A DNA stretch of 64,000 nt from Malachius bipustulatus (lineage: Eukaryota; Arthropoda; Insecta; Coleoptera; Melyridae). The stretch is from NCBI GenBank assembly GCA_910589415.1, contig OU342633.1:35594210-35658209 (forward strand), written 5' to 3'. The notes beneath the pieces were generated by a model. It had not been told where the DNA came from, made no database searches, and saw only the letters and a list, made by a program, of their open reading frames with translations. This document shows positions 36,544 through 47,698 of this stretch, piece by piece. Each line of letters begins with the position of its first letter. Within the stretch, counting starts at the first letter, position 1. The translations under genes and the position numbers were made by a program.

Positions 36544-39050
36544 AGTCTTCTTGATTTACCTTCCATCTCTACCAATAGTGCTCAGCCGGGCCGGGGGTGG
36601 TCGTGATTCATTTCCACCAAAATTTGAACACTGGACACGTATGATATTGCAGCAAACTGATTCGGTTTCTAATAAGAACGAAAGAACAACGAGATCAATA
36701 AGCCTCTAATGTAGCGGTGTTGCTTCTTGAGACTTGAAATTTCTGGCAGTCGTCCCGGGTTTTCAACACAAAAACTTTTTCTTAAGCTGAAGTGTGATGT
36801 CCAGCCTACTGAAAGTCATAGTTCCTTCCAGTTTTTCCTGTTTCAGTGATCAAGAAAACGCATAGAAACCTTTTCCAGACAATTGCGTCTCCCCCTCTTT
36901 ATTCTGTAGGTAAATGTACCTACCTCAAAAGCCCCCAAAAGTGACAACCGACAGCTGTTGCTAGTTAGATTTTTTCTCCACCCAACTTCCAGAAACCTCT
37001 CCTTATCTCAACTCCAGAAAGATTCCACAACCGCAACCCAGAAAAATGAAAAATTAAAAAACATTATTTAATCCTTAAAACAGTAAAGCCGCACCTTAGT
37101 GCCTATTAGTGTTGAGTTTCGCTCTGAGACGTCGAAATTTCCAAAAAAAAATCTAGAAAATGATGATAAGAAACCTTCAAAACGACCAATATCTTGTAGA
37201 TAAACACAGTAATAAGTTCTAAATAAATAATAAAGAGTCTGAGGATCTTTTTTTCTGTTCCAAGAATGTAACAACATTTATTTGGTGAATTATCGTGTTT
37301 ATAATAAAAAATTAGCTTAATACAGCTTAAATTTCCTTGTATGTACACAAAATGTAATAAACATAATTTAAATAAGCGAGTTGGTTTTATAGTTTCGACC
37401 TGGTTTCTCCAGCCGGGTAGTTTCTCCAATCTTCTACAAGATTGGTTTTATCCCACTTCTGTAAATACTTTACGACTTTTAATTTAATTTCAGAATTGCA
37501 CGAGCAACCAGATGTTGAGGAATTAATTTCTTTGGTTATTTATTCTCTTTAACTTATTTTATTATTAGTTGGTAGGTAAGTTAGAAGGACAATTTATTTC
37601 GTTCGGACTGCGGCCATATGAACTTTTACCCTTTGCTGCATTCCCAATTATTAGCCCCCCAATTATTACCCAGAGGGTTTAGAGCCATGAAAAAACTCAC
37701 AATCTTTACTCGAGTGCGGTAAACATTTTTGAGCGTAATATATTTGTATTTCAACCCATCACTCTCAAATTAGGTTCAAGACATTAAATCAATTATTGCC
37801 GAAGCGTGCCATACAGCTAAGCCGAAGAATTAAGCCACCTTCTCTTACGTCACTTAACATAATTAGTTTCAAACTCTAACCTATATAATTCACAAATCCC
37901 TTACTATTCGGTTAACTTGCTTAAAGATCCCATTAGAGCAAAATAGGATCGCCCCAAAGTCACAGCAGGCTAGGGAAGTCAGATTGGCCTAAGAGCGACC
38001 AGGGACCTTGCAGCATTATCGGATAACGGAGGCCGTTGTTTAATCATTAGATATTATATTAGGCCATTGTTTGTCGGATAATCCAAGTTCTCAAAACTTG
38101 CTCTACAGTTATATCTGTCCTAATGCCGCGATAATATCCAAGGGCTGAATAGTTGGCTGAATATGAGCAATATTAGAGATTTGGCAACCTCAACTATCTG
38201 GTAGGAAATAACTTCAACCGCGAGGATACAGCTCGGGGTGAAGATAATACTCGACTCGCACAGAGCGAGCTCTTATCTCTCTAGATCCAGAACTTAAATA
38301 ATGTTCCAATATTGTTTTATACCCAAACAATACCAGGCTCGCGATATTAAATTCTTCACATTATGTGACGTATTATCGGGAGAGGACTCCTAAGAGGGAA
38401 AATCCACTTCACCAGCGGCGCAAATGGGAAACCCCAAACGAGAAAAAGTAAATCACCTCAAATAACCTCGCATCTCAATGAAGTGTTATCAGAGTCTCAA
38501 TCTCCACCTATAACTGCCGCAATCAACCCTTGTCTGTCGGAGTAGCTAGGTCAGGTCGTGGGGTTAACTAGGTGCCGAGTTGTGCTCAGGTGGCGATAGA
38601 CATTCCGTAGAAGGGAGGGAGCCGCGCCACCCTTCGCAATGTGCCGGTGTGAACCTCGACTAGGATTCGGTCACGATCCGCTTCACTGACAGCCCCCTCG
38701 ATTTGAAGGGATGTTGGCAGCTCGTTTTGGATTACACAGTTATTCACTTGGATTTATTTGTCGCTTGAACTGTTCATTTCAGATTTAATTGGATGGTAAT
38801 GGATGTGCGTATTTACTTATTATTTTAACCGTCGGAGTCTCTGGTAAATAATTGCATTTCGAACGTTGTCAAATTAAATAAAGAGGATATCAATACAAGT
38901 GGAAACGATCATTGAAATATCATAGAATTTTAGGTACCTACGACGTCAGTTTTAAAAGCTCCAATGATTTGAAATATTTACTTAAAATGATGTACTTTTG
39001 CTCAGTAAACAATTTTATTTTCAAAATGGCATATGAAAAGCAAACTTAGA
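36544..39050. other. Non-coding stretch with a GC-richer block at 38,510-38,720
   Basis: No recognisable exon. The block at 38,510-38,720 (GGTCAGGTCGTGGGGTTAAC, GGGAGGGAGCCGCGCCACCC) is GC-rich, non-repetitive and closed in the frames examined, so it is a candidate conserved non-coding element. Frames at 37068-37429 overlap and look like chance. Confidence 0.4.
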
Positions 39051-39059
39051 CGAAGCAAC

Positions 39060-39200
39060 TTTGCTAGTTTAGCTGCTGAAACGAGGAAAAAGGTGAGGCT
39101 CAAAATCTGTACCTTGAGGAACACCAACATTATCCAAACAGGTCTGCGTGTTTGTTGTACCGTTTGTACTGTTTCTACTGTGAGGTAGGTATAAAAATAA
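39060..39200 (-). pseudogene. Fragment of non-LTR reverse transcriptase
   Basis: The minus strand reads ..YLPHSRNSTNGTTNTQTC followed by NVGVPQGTDFEPHLFPRFSS and a stop. GVPQGT..xPxLF, preceded by a YL..R... segment about 25 residues upstream, matches the region before and around reverse transcriptase motif B of LINE ORF2 proteins (usual form GVPQGSxLGPLLF). Only about 45 residues survive, and the Leu-Gly of LGP has become Phe-Glu. It is unrelated at base level to the intact ORF2 fragment 2 kb away. Confidence 0.5.
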
Positions 39201-40392
39201 TCAGCACCAGAGATAATCTCTACAAAAATATCAAGGAAGGTAGATGCAGAAGAATCGCTGATGCTGGAGAAAAAATTCCGTTTTTCTCTCTCAAAATCAT
39301 GAAGAGTAAAAGAAAAAGTAATAGCATTGGTAATTGTATTTTGGTTTCACATGATTATCACAGTTGTGAAGTTACCTTTGTGAAGGAAGAGTTGAACTGA
39401 AGTAAGATTAGTAACCAAATAGGGAGGTCAAAAAATTTATCATGGTCTTGTCCTGTTTTCAATAGGTAGTTTTTTTACAAATTTTATAGTCTGAAATTAA
39501 ATTTTCTCACTAAGTGTTAACGTAATTTTTTGACATGTTGCGGTGACCAAACATCTTGGAAATTTAGTCAAATGAAAACTGGTAAAAATTGTGCATGATC
39601 TGTGTTTTATTTTGACAGTTTTGGCCCCAATTATTGTCTAACGTAAAAATTTCCTATTCTGACCTAACCGTCATCGTAATTTTTGTGATCAATGGCAATC
39701 GTCAACTCCCTGGCTCGATTTTTTTCTGGTCACATGAAAGCACACTTTTTCATATAGGCAGACCTTGGTGGCTTAGTACTACAGAAACTGGACATCGTCT
39801 ATATATTGACAGATTCGCTCAAATGACTGTCTAATGTCAAAAGTTAAGTTCCTATTATGACCTAACAGTTATCGCATATTCTTGACCAATAGCGACATTC
39901 AACTCGCTAGCCCGTTTCTTTCTGGTTACATTTACTTTGAAGCACACTTTTTCAGATAGTCAACTCTTGCTGGCTTAGTCCCCCAGAAATTGAGCATCAC
40001 CTGTATTTTATTTTGACAGTTTTGACCCAAATTACTGTCTACTGTCAAAATTTTCTATTCTGGCCATACCGTTATCGTCATTTTGTGACTAATAGATTTT
40101 TTACGCCCTGATCTACTCTCAATTTTCTTCTGGTTATAACTACATAGAAACACACACTTTTGAGATAGATGAGACCTTGTTGGCTTAGCTCTCCATAAAC
40201 TGAGCATCGCCTAATTTCTAATGTTAAAATCTTCCTGGATCCATTTTTTTCTGGTTAAATGAGAGCACACTTTTTCAAATAGGCAAACCTTGGTGGCTTA
40301 GTTCTCTAGAAACTGAGCATCGTCTGTGCTTTATTGTGACATTTTTGAGCCAAATTACCGTCTAGTTTAAAAATTTCCTATAGTCTCACTTA

Positions 40393-40629
40393 GGGCCGGT
40401 TGTTCGTACGTCAGTTAAAAATTTTGAGATAACTACTGATTTTAAAATGCCCTGTATTATCAAACCATTGGTCTGATATTTCTGAAAATGAATTCTGCTC
40501 GCTTTAAGAAGAGTTAATTACTGATTAAAAATACAAGATCATTAATTATATTCGCCGTATTTTCAAAATTTGCAATTTAAAATCAGTAGTTATCTCAAAA
40601 TTTTTAACTGACGTACGAACAACCGGCCC
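40393..40629. mobile_element. 237 bp MITE, PIF/Harbinger-like, TTA target duplication
   Basis: The terminal inverted repeats are nearly perfect over about 55 bp: the left end GGGCCGGTTGTTCGTACGTC pairs with the right end GACGTACGAACAACCGGCCC. TTA flanks both sides (40390-40392 and 40630-40632). A 3-bp TTA/TAA duplication with GGGCC-type ends is typical of PIF/Harbinger MITEs. The core of about 125 bp has no coding capacity. It lies inside a satellite unit whose empty-site sequence can be inferred from neighbouring units. Confidence 0.9.
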
Positions 40630-41230
40630 TTAATCGTTCGTAATTATTTTTACCAATAGCGACTTTCAACTGCCTAGCCCATTTACTTCTGGTTACAATT
40701 ACTTGGAAGCACACTTTTTCAGATATTCAAACCTTGGTGGCTCAGTTCCCAGAAACTGGGCATCACCTGTATTTTGTTTTCACAGTTTTGGCCCAAGTTG
40801 CTGTCCAATGTCAAAATTTCCTATTCTGTCAACCATTATCGTAATTTTGTGACCAAGGCGATTTTCTGATCTACTCTTCCTTTTCTTCTGATTAAAATTA
40901 CATAGAAGCGCACTCTTTGAGATAGATTAGACTTTGGTGGCTTAGCTCTTCATAAACTGAGCATCATCTGTATTTCATTTTGACAGGTTTGGTCAAGATA
41001 CTGTAAGATATCAAATTTTATGTTGTGACCAAACCATACTAAATGGCGTTGATTTAAGCCCTTATCGACTCTGCTCATTCCTACTGATTAAGATTACATG
41101 GTAACTTCTTAAGGTAGACAGAGCTTCGATGCTTAGTAAAATTGTGAGTTGACAGATATCTGGCTTCGTCTGTAATGTATTTTGACAGTTTTGCTGGAAC
41201 TACGTCTTATATCAAATTTCCTATTACAAC

Positions 41231-43597
41231 TTTTATTTATTTTTATTTTTTTATTTATTTATTTTATTTATTTAACCAAACCACAACAGATTACAATAAA
41301 TCCAATTATTGGGCTGTTGAAACAATTATACTCAAATTTACATAAACAATAATACTCAATACACCGGTAATAAAGAAAAACTACAGTCATGAATTAGGAC
41401 GGTCAGGGCCTCCAAGTAGGTGTCGCCGTAGCTGGCGTTCATTACACAGGAACAGATCGAGACTATCGCCAACCATGTTGCCAGAGTCACATACTCGATG
41501 CAATGGAGAAAACTTAAGGGTGTTGGTCCTTGCTGTACCAACTCGCAAAAGCTGTTGTCGTCTGAGCGAGACCTGTGGAACATTGAAGGAGATCTGGGAA
41601 AGGATATCAGGAGAGTCGATATGCCCGCCGAGCAGACCCCAAAGGAAACGCACGGATGCATACACGCGCCTAGCCTCCAGGCTACTAAAGCGAAATTTGT
41701 CAAGCAAATCAGAATGTGGGAAGCCGATAGGTGGGTAGAGACCTGTATACCTGAAATGCAAAAATTTTAAAAATCGACGTTGAACTCGTTCGAGATCATT
41801 TATATGACATCTGTAGCCCGGAGACCAGACAACGGAACCGTATTCGAGTTTGGGCTGTACTAAAGAATGAAAAAGAGTCCGGAGGGTAGTAATATTCTTA
41901 AAATCTAAGGCATTGCGAAGAATAAAACCTAACGATTTAAAGGCAGAGGAGGATGTATATTCAATATGCCTGTTGAAGAAGAGTCTGGAGTCAAAGACTA
42001 CACCAAGGTCCTTGAATTCAGTGATCCTATCAATAGAGTTTTCACCAATAGAGTAGGAGGATTTTAAAATATTATGTTTAAGGCTGTAGGACATGGCGTA
42101 GCATTTAGAGCTGTTCAGTGGAAGTCGATTGTTACTACACCAATCGTTGAGATGGTCAAGAGAACGTTGGAGGACCTGGCAGTCGTCAAGCGATCCCACC
42201 CGACAGTAAATCTTCAGGTCGTCGGCATAAAGAAGATGGTCGACCTCCAGACCATCGACGATATCGTTTATAAACAAGTTGAAGAACAATGGACCCAGTT
42301 TGGAGCCCTGAAGAACACCAGAGTTGACAGGGTATTCGAGGGAGCTTGAGCCACAGTAGGAGATGTACTGTGAGCGATCAGAAAAATAGTGAGCAAAGAA
42401 GTTAATAAGAGCGTCAGAAAAGCCAAAGCTGGAGAGCTTACGAAGTAGCAAGTTATGATCTACCCTGTCGAAGGCTCTGGAGAAATCCATATATATTACG
42501 TCTACCTGGGATCGACAGTCAATAATTTTAGAAGTAAATTGTGTAAAAGAAAACAAATTAGTAACAGTTGAACGACCTTTCATGAAACCATGTTGAGTGT
42601 CGGAAATGTGAAGCTTGACGTGTGGAAACAGAACTCTATAGAGAGCTTCCTCAAAGGCTTTCCCAAAATTTGGTAGGATACATATCTGCCTATAATTGAT
42701 GATTTCACTCCTGTTGCCCCTTTTGAAGACAGGGACCACCCTCGACAGTTTCCATCGAGCAGGGAACCTTCCGGAGGACAATGAAAGGTTAAATATTTTG
42801 GTAAGTGGACGGGAAAGAACCAGAGCACAGTCACGTAACAAGAACGAGGGAATACAATCCGGGCCCGCAGTCTTGGAGCTTTTGAAAGATTTCAGAACGT
42901 CGTAGACTTCATCAGTGGAAAAAGATGAGACGATGAGACTAGGTATGTTAGATATAGAATTAGAAGTTAAGCAAGTATTCGTTCCATCGGTCGTAGGCCC
43001 AAAAGATTGGTTGAAAAAGTCACGGAATGCATCAAGGATATCAGGAAGACCAGTAAGCTGGATGCCATTGTACGTCATAGTACCTGGAAGACCAGAAAAA
43101 CCCCGTCGATTGTTAACGAATGACCAAAATCCACCAGGATCCCCTATAAGACGTTCCTCCGTCTCAGCAATAAAACTCTGATATGCCCGCGCAATATCCC
43201 GCTTCAGGGATGTCCTAAGGCGCTTAAATTCGAGAAAAGTGTTGCGGTTGCCAAACCGTTTGAAGGATCGATGAAGAGATGCCTTAATACGCAAATCATT
43301 TTTAATAGACCTGGTGAACCATGGAGGGTACTTCTTTTTTTTTGAAGAGGGCCTCGTTCTTGGTACAAATAACCCGAACGCATTATGCAGCTCAGAATAA
43401 AGTAGATCACACGCAACGTCCACATCTATACAATTACACAATAAGTGATCCCAGTCAACGTAAGAAAGGTGCTCATACAAGCCCGGAAAGTTTGCAAGTT
43501 TAAAGTTGAATGAAGGCGGGGCTTGAGAATTAGTAAGGGGATAATCAGAGAGAATAAGATCTAGAATGCAATCATTATCATTCTTTACAGTCAAAAC
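41231..43597 (-). mobile_element. 5'-truncated non-LTR retrotransposon (Jockey/CR1-type LINE)
   Basis: On the minus strand the element runs from about 43597 to an A/T-rich tail of AAATAAATAAA units at about 41275-41231. It holds the C-terminal two thirds of ORF2 and a 3' UTR of about 110 bp. The 5' end falls at the last residues of the endonuclease domain, as expected from incomplete reverse transcription. A possible imperfect target duplication is AAAGTTTGTAAG just before the 5' end versus AAAGTTGTAAT just after the tail. The clade is judged from the reverse transcriptase style only. Confidence 0.88.
41387..43594 (-). CDS. LINE ORF2 fragment: reverse transcriptase and C-terminal region, open over 735 codons
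   Basis: The protein catalyses target-primed reverse transcription in intact elements. Residues 1-17 (ending CILDLILSD) are the tail of the endonuclease domain, so the N-terminal half of ORF2 is absent and no true start codon is present. Reverse transcriptase motifs are in order: KTAGPDCIP (241-249), NYRQICILPNFGKAFE (300-315), QHGFMKGRST (334-343), YMDFSRAFDRVDH (motif A, about 368-380), SGVLQGSKLGPLFFNLFIND (425-444) and the catalytic YADD (456-459). A typical C-terminal stretch follows (LKYGS-like QPKLEYGSVVWSP, then ERVQRRFLKFL). There is no internal stop or frameshift, so the insertion is probably young. It cannot be autonomous. Confidence 0.93.
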   Translation of the reverse strand: MTVKNDNDCILDLILSDYPLTNSQAPPSFNFKLANFPGLYEHLSYVDWDHLLCNCIDVDVACDLLYSELHNAFGLFVPRTRPSSKKKKYPPWFTRSIKNDLRIKASLHRSFKRFGNRNTFLEFKRLRTSLKRDIARAYQSFIAETEERLIGDPGGFWSFVNNRRGFSGLPGTMTYNGIQLTGLPDILDAFRDFFNQSFGPTTDGTNTCLTSNSISNIPSLIVSSFSTDEVYDVLKSFKSSKTAGPDCIPSFLLRDCALVLSRPLTKIFNLSLSSGRFPARWKLSRVVPVFKRGNRSEIINYRQICILPNFGKAFEEALYRVLFPHVKLHISDTQHGFMKGRSTVTNLFSFTQFTSKIIDCRSQVDVIYMDFSRAFDRVDHNLLLRKLSSFGFSDALINFFAHYFSDRSQYISYCGSSSLEYPVNSGVLQGSKLGPLFFNLFINDIVDGLEVDHLLYADDLKIYCRVGSLDDCQVLQRSLDHLNDWCSNNRLPLNSSKCYAMSYSLKHNILKSSYSIGENSIDRITEFKDLGVVFDSRLFFNRHIEYTSSSAFKSLGFILRNALDFKNITTLRTLFHSLVQPKLEYGSVVWSPGYRCHINDLERVQRRFLKFLHFRYTGLYPPIGFPHSDLLDKFRFSSLEARRVYASVRFLWGLLGGHIDSPDILSQISFNVPQVSLRRQQLLRVGTARTNTLKFSPLHRVCDSGNMVGDSLDLFLCNERQLRRHLLGGPDRPNS

Positions 43598-44240
43598 TTA
43601 CAAACTTTACAAAAATCAAAACTTTTGATTTTGATAACCATTTTGATAACCTTTTTTCCCTTTTCTTATGTTAAGACCACATGGAATCACAATTTTTTTA
43701 CATCTGCAAAACTCAAATGCCCAGATAAATAGAAAATCCGGAAAAATTGACTTCTTCAGTTCACTATGGCTTGTACTTCTGACAGCTTTGTGGTTCAAAG
43801 TATTATCTGACGTCAAATTGACCTTTTTTGGTCCAATAGCTATCCATATCGATGACGTTTTTTAATGTTCTGGTCGATTCTGGTTCAATATTCTAGTTAA
43901 AGGTAAATTATGTAAAGAGATTTACGAAACATGGATGCATAGGTAGCTAAACTGTAGCTGTTGGGCTTTACAAAAATTGGGCTTCATCATATCAACCAGG
44001 TATTGTATAAAACCTGGTAATAGTTTCCTCCTCTTTTTTCCCATGACGTTTTCCAATGTCCTGTTCGCAAAATAATTACATTTTTCTGGAAGACAGAACT
44101 TGAAATCTTAGCCAAATGGAGATTGGAGGAAAACCGGGCATCGCATTGCAGTTTCTTTTGACAGATCTAAACAAAAATACCTGCTCTTGGTATATCCATT
44201 TGGCATCGTTATTTGTTTATTTGCATGTTTCATAACTATC

Positions 44241-45715
44241 AACAAAACCTAATCCCACCTTACAAAGTAATATTGCTTCAACAACAATTATTGGGTAAAA
44301 TTATCATACACCTATTATTTTCTTCCAATGGATGCCAGTTGTTATTAAGGGAAGTAATACTAAGTCAAGATCAATAATCAACATCCAAGTCGCAAGTATA
44401 GCAAGCCGGAATATGGAATCAACATAAGCACTCCTGGTATTTAGGACTCGCTCTCGATTGCACTGAATCCTTTTCAATAGATTGCAACTGAACAGTTTCA
44501 CAGAGCTCCATTCCCCCGATGGAAAATCCTCTTAATTACAGTTCGACCCGATATATCCGACTGTCGTTCTGCAATCCCTCGCTTTGACAAGGGAATAAAT
44601 TAGTTACAATTTTAGTTCACTGACATTTAATTCACTTCCCTTTGCATCGTATTTATAGGCTACAATTAATCCTGCATTGCGACTGAGATTGCATTGCTTT
44701 GTTGATCTCAACGTCTGTTAAGAATCCGGTCTCCAATTATTGGAGATGCAGAAAGTGGCAGTCGATTTTTGGTAGAATGTCACTGTTTTGCTGTTTGTTC
44801 TCTTACGACTGCTATCAACTAATAAAAATACCATCATCAAAGAGCCAACTAAAGAGTCTGATAACTTTATGAAAGCATCTTAATCGATCTTCTCAACCAG
44901 TGATAGAATTTATTGAAAGAAATCGTCTTATTAAAAAGTTATTATTTACAGAAGTGGGATTAAAACTTTTTTTAATAAATGAAAACAGATCGAGCAGATT
45001 GTTTGCTCCCGCAGTAATAAAACGAAACTGCAAAGCGCCTAGTTTCATTTTACCCTTTTTGTTTGTTTTACTATAATGCAACTCTCCAACCAGAAAACTT
45101 CCCCAACTTAAGAACCTAAATTATTACTACCTCTGGTTATCTTTGCGTCTTAATCACTGATTCATTTACCTGAAAAAGCTCCTCTAATCTGAGTTAACTT
45201 ACTCGTGAAATTTTTATCCACCAACACCATGGATGCGGAGGTTTTCAAAGTTTTCTTGACTTACCTGAAACAAAACGAGTTTGAAATTATAATCAGGAAA
45301 CAAAGTTCAATCTTAGCTAAAGTGTTATACTTATTCGCTACAGAGCAAAATATTTTTTAGAGAGACGAGAGAAGTGTATGAGTAGATGTGTCTCGGAAAC
45401 CTTAAAAATATAACGCGTGAGAGTTTTTAGAAGTGCTCATTTTTATTTATTGGCTCTGATGATGGTTTAGGATAAGAAATTTTCATTAGAATCCAATAGT
45501 TTTTATGTCAGGCCAGGTCAGTCTATACGATACTTGAAGAGGGACTTCTCTTGGAAAATATACTTGTTGTGCAGCTCATTATGACTGTGCAGACTTCTAT
45601 TTCGTTAGTATAAAGGGGAAGATCATTTTTGTTTCTTAAATCAGGCTATTATTTAGTGCGCGCTTCTGAACCGCCAGTATATGTACTAAATAAGCAAGTT
45701 CTATTGATTCCATAG
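44241..45715. other. Non-coding stretch, no gene recognised
   Basis: No domain or RNA gene is recognised. A GTAAGT-like donor on the minus strand near 45263 has no coding exon beside it. Confidence 0.5.
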
Positions 45716-45719
45716 TGCC

Positions 45720-45910
45720 TTGCTCTTAAAACAAAGATCATGCAAGTCCAAGATAGTCTTGTTCTTAGTCTTGGTGTTGCACATCCGGTCTTAGTCTTCC
45801 ATCACAAAATCTTAGCCGCGGTCTTCCTGTCAAGTTTTGGCCTTGATCGTCTCTCTCAAGTCTTTGGTATCGTTTGCAAGACTCTTGCAATCTTGCATTT
45901 TCACACTGAT
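45720..45910. repeat. Low-complexity TCTTG-rich segment
   Basis: TCTTG, CTTAGTCTTGG and related 5-10 bp words recur many times. A similar segment lies at about 47935-48070 (AATCTTGGTCTCGG, GTCTTGGTTCTGG, then inverted GACCAAG words). The two may be parts of one palindromic low-complexity element separated by the intervening LINE, but boundaries are not clear. Confidence 0.45.
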
Positions 45911-46385
45911 TTGGTTAGAATGATATAAAGTTGGGTAATTTTCAATAATCCGGTGTTAATGACGAGGAAAAGTGTTGTAGCTTCAGTCAGCAAGATTCGT
46001 GCAGTTAGGGCTTGTTGTTGGAAAACGCTGAACTGAAGGCAAACTGCAATAAGTACAGTACGTCTAAGATGCTGTAAATGTTGCTCTCCATTAATTATTA
46101 CAATTCAGCAGTGAATAAGTTACGGAAAATACTGTAAGTTGCACTGAATTGACTATTAAACTTTGTGATTCGGGTGAATACTAGATCTGTTCGTTGCTAC
46201 GTATTGATCTATTGAAAATATTACATTATTTAGTTAATGCTTTGTGTTTTCGGGCTGTTATCAGTTTCGTTCGGCGCTGGTCACTCTGTGCAATATAAGT
46301 CTGTTATCTTCAGTTAACTGCCGGGCTGCGTATTGCCATTTCTTAGTGCTAATCAAATCAGGATTTCCTTATATTTCTTAGAACG

Positions 46386-47117
46386 ATGCCTTTTACAAGG
46401 GACCAATTGAGGGAGATAACAAATGCCATAACAATTGCATGTTCCAACTCATCATTTGTCGACACGATAGCTAGTAAAGTAATCGAGCAAGTCTCCTTGC
46501 AGCTAGAGGTGAGATTTAGGAAGCTGGAGGACGATATTTCTAGTTTGAGGGCCGAATTGAGCAGCTTAAAGACCGAGCGGACTCTCGAGAGGTCCTTAGT
46601 TGGTGGCGACGCAATGGATGGTGCGGCATTTGAAGAAATGATTGGCGAAGTTCAAGAGCGGCAGAAACGCAAGAAGAATGTGGTTATATTCGGTGTCCCG
46701 GAGCAGAGTGCCGCGGTGTCACCTGAGGAACGTAAAAAACTGGATGTTGTGTCAGCGATGAGAGTTTTACGTGTTGTTTGTCCTCCGGACTACAACTTGC
46801 ATGAGCTTTCCCTACCAGTTGTGCGATTGGGTTCCACTGTTGGCAGAGACGAAGCGACTAATGTACCTAGACCCTTACGTGTTAGTTTCGAAAACGAAGA
46901 AGTTGCTTTTAAATTTCTGAAAAATTCTAGCAAGCTGAAGAATAATCGGGAGTTTAACAGGGTCTACGTTTCGGGTGACAAAACTCCTAAACAGCTTCAA
47001 CACTATGCTAGCTTGAAACGTGAACTAGGAACTAGAACGGCAGAAGGTGAATCAAATTTAGTTATTAAGTATACTCGAGGAATGCCTCGAATCGTTACTG
47101 TAAGGCATTTAAACTAA
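46386..47117 (+). CDS. LINE ORF1 protein (RNA-binding nucleoprotein), 243 aa
   Basis: In LINEs ORF1 proteins coat the element RNA and act as nucleic-acid chaperones in the retrotransposition particle. Residues about 35-75 (VIEQVSLQLEVRFRKLEDDI onward) form a predicted heptad coiled coil for oligomerisation. A basic RQKRKKNVVIFGVPE segment (about 91-105) starts an RRM-like fold, followed by VVRLGST..RPLRVSFENEEVAFKFLKNSSK and VYVSGDKTPKQLQHYASLKRE, ending in a basic tail (IKYTRGMPRIVTVRHLN). The frame is intact from ATG (46386) to TAA (47115-47117) although ORF2 is deleted. ORF2 begins in a frame overlapping the stop by one base. Confidence 0.85.
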   Translation: MPFTRDQLREITNAITIACSNSSFVDTIASKVIEQVSLQLEVRFRKLEDDISSLRAELSSLKTERTLERSLVGGDAMDGAAFEEMIGEVQERQKRKKNVVIFGVPEQSAAVSPEERKKLDVVSAMRVLRVVCPPDYNLHELSLPVVRLGSTVGRDEATNVPRPLRVSFENEEVAFKFLKNSSKLKNNREFNRVYVSGDKTPKQLQHYASLKRELGTRTAEGESNLVIKYTRGMPRIVTVRHLN

Positions 47118-47284
47118 TATCCGCACCCATTGAAACTTCTAGTTATAGCATTTCATGTTTTTATCAGAATGTCAGGGGGCTGAATACTAAGACAACCGCA
47201 TTTTATAATTTTGTATCTTCAGGGGAGTATGAAGTAATTGAATATGTGACACATGCGATATACATCACGATTCCCTTGAAATGA
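47117..47284 (+). pseudogene. Start of LINE ORF2 (endonuclease), deleted after about 40 residues
   Basis: The frame overlapping the ORF1 stop reads SYSISCFYQNVRGLNTKTTA then FYNFVSSGEYEVIE. (F/Y)YQNVRGL.TK is the N-terminal signature of the APE-type endonuclease of Jockey/CR1-type LINEs. After about 47,240 the similarity ends and a stop follows at 47282-47284. The catalytic residues of the domain lie downstream and are lost. Confidence 0.72.
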
Positions 47285-47698
47285 TAATAAGACGATTTAG
47301 AGAAATTCATGAGACAGTGAGGATTTAGTTGTATATGAGTGCTCATTGTGTAGCATTGGACCAAAACTATTATGGTATTCAGCTCTCCTTGAACATTTTG
47401 TATATATCTTTTGTTGTATTTATTTAGTTCTAAAGTTTAGGATAAATTCTGTTTTTCTCTTGTTACTGTTGGGTTGGGTAGTATAGGTATAATATAGTAT
47501 AATGTAATTTAGTGTTTATTACTTCTTTTTTCTCTTTATGTAATAAGAAATTCTTTGTTTATTTAATTTAAGATTTAAACATAAATGTTGGCGGTAATAT
47601 TCTGGACTGTTTCTCTGTTTATAGTTTCCTGTTAATGGGTGCAGACCCGTTGGAAACATTAAATAAATAAATAAATAAATAAATAAAATGGATTTCGA

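Larger units (their letters stand above)
39430..44240. repeat. Degenerate satellite array, unit about 205 bp, split by two insertions
   Basis: The phrase CCTTGGTGGCTTAG recurs in variants near 39764, 39967, 40170, 40288, 40733 and 40938. Between copies lie TTTTGACAGTTTTGGCCCAA, TGTCTAATGTCAAAATTTCC, TATTCTGACCTAACCGTTATCG and TTTTTCTGGTTA..GAAGCACACTTTTTC. Weaker copies continue at 43600-44200 beyond the LINE. The MITE at 40393-40629 and the LINE at 41231-43597 interrupt the array and are therefore younger than it. Confidence 0.82.
45930..47688 (+). mobile_element. Internally deleted LINE retaining complete ORF1
   Basis: From left to right it has a probable 5' UTR (start uncertain), complete ORF1 (46386-47117), the first residues of ORF2 (from 47117), then an abrupt jump to a 3' UTR of about 400 bp and an AAATAAATAAAT tail (47658-47688). 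Nearly all of ORF2 (endonuclease and reverse transcriptase) is missing. The left boundary and a target duplication were not found, so 45930 is only a guess. The 3' UTR differs from that of the minus-strand LINE at 41-43.6 kb, so the two are different families. Confidence 0.75.

Noticed and set aside
41475..43503. Several plus-strand frames of 60-91 codons
   Set aside because: They are shadows of the minus-strand LINE ORF2.
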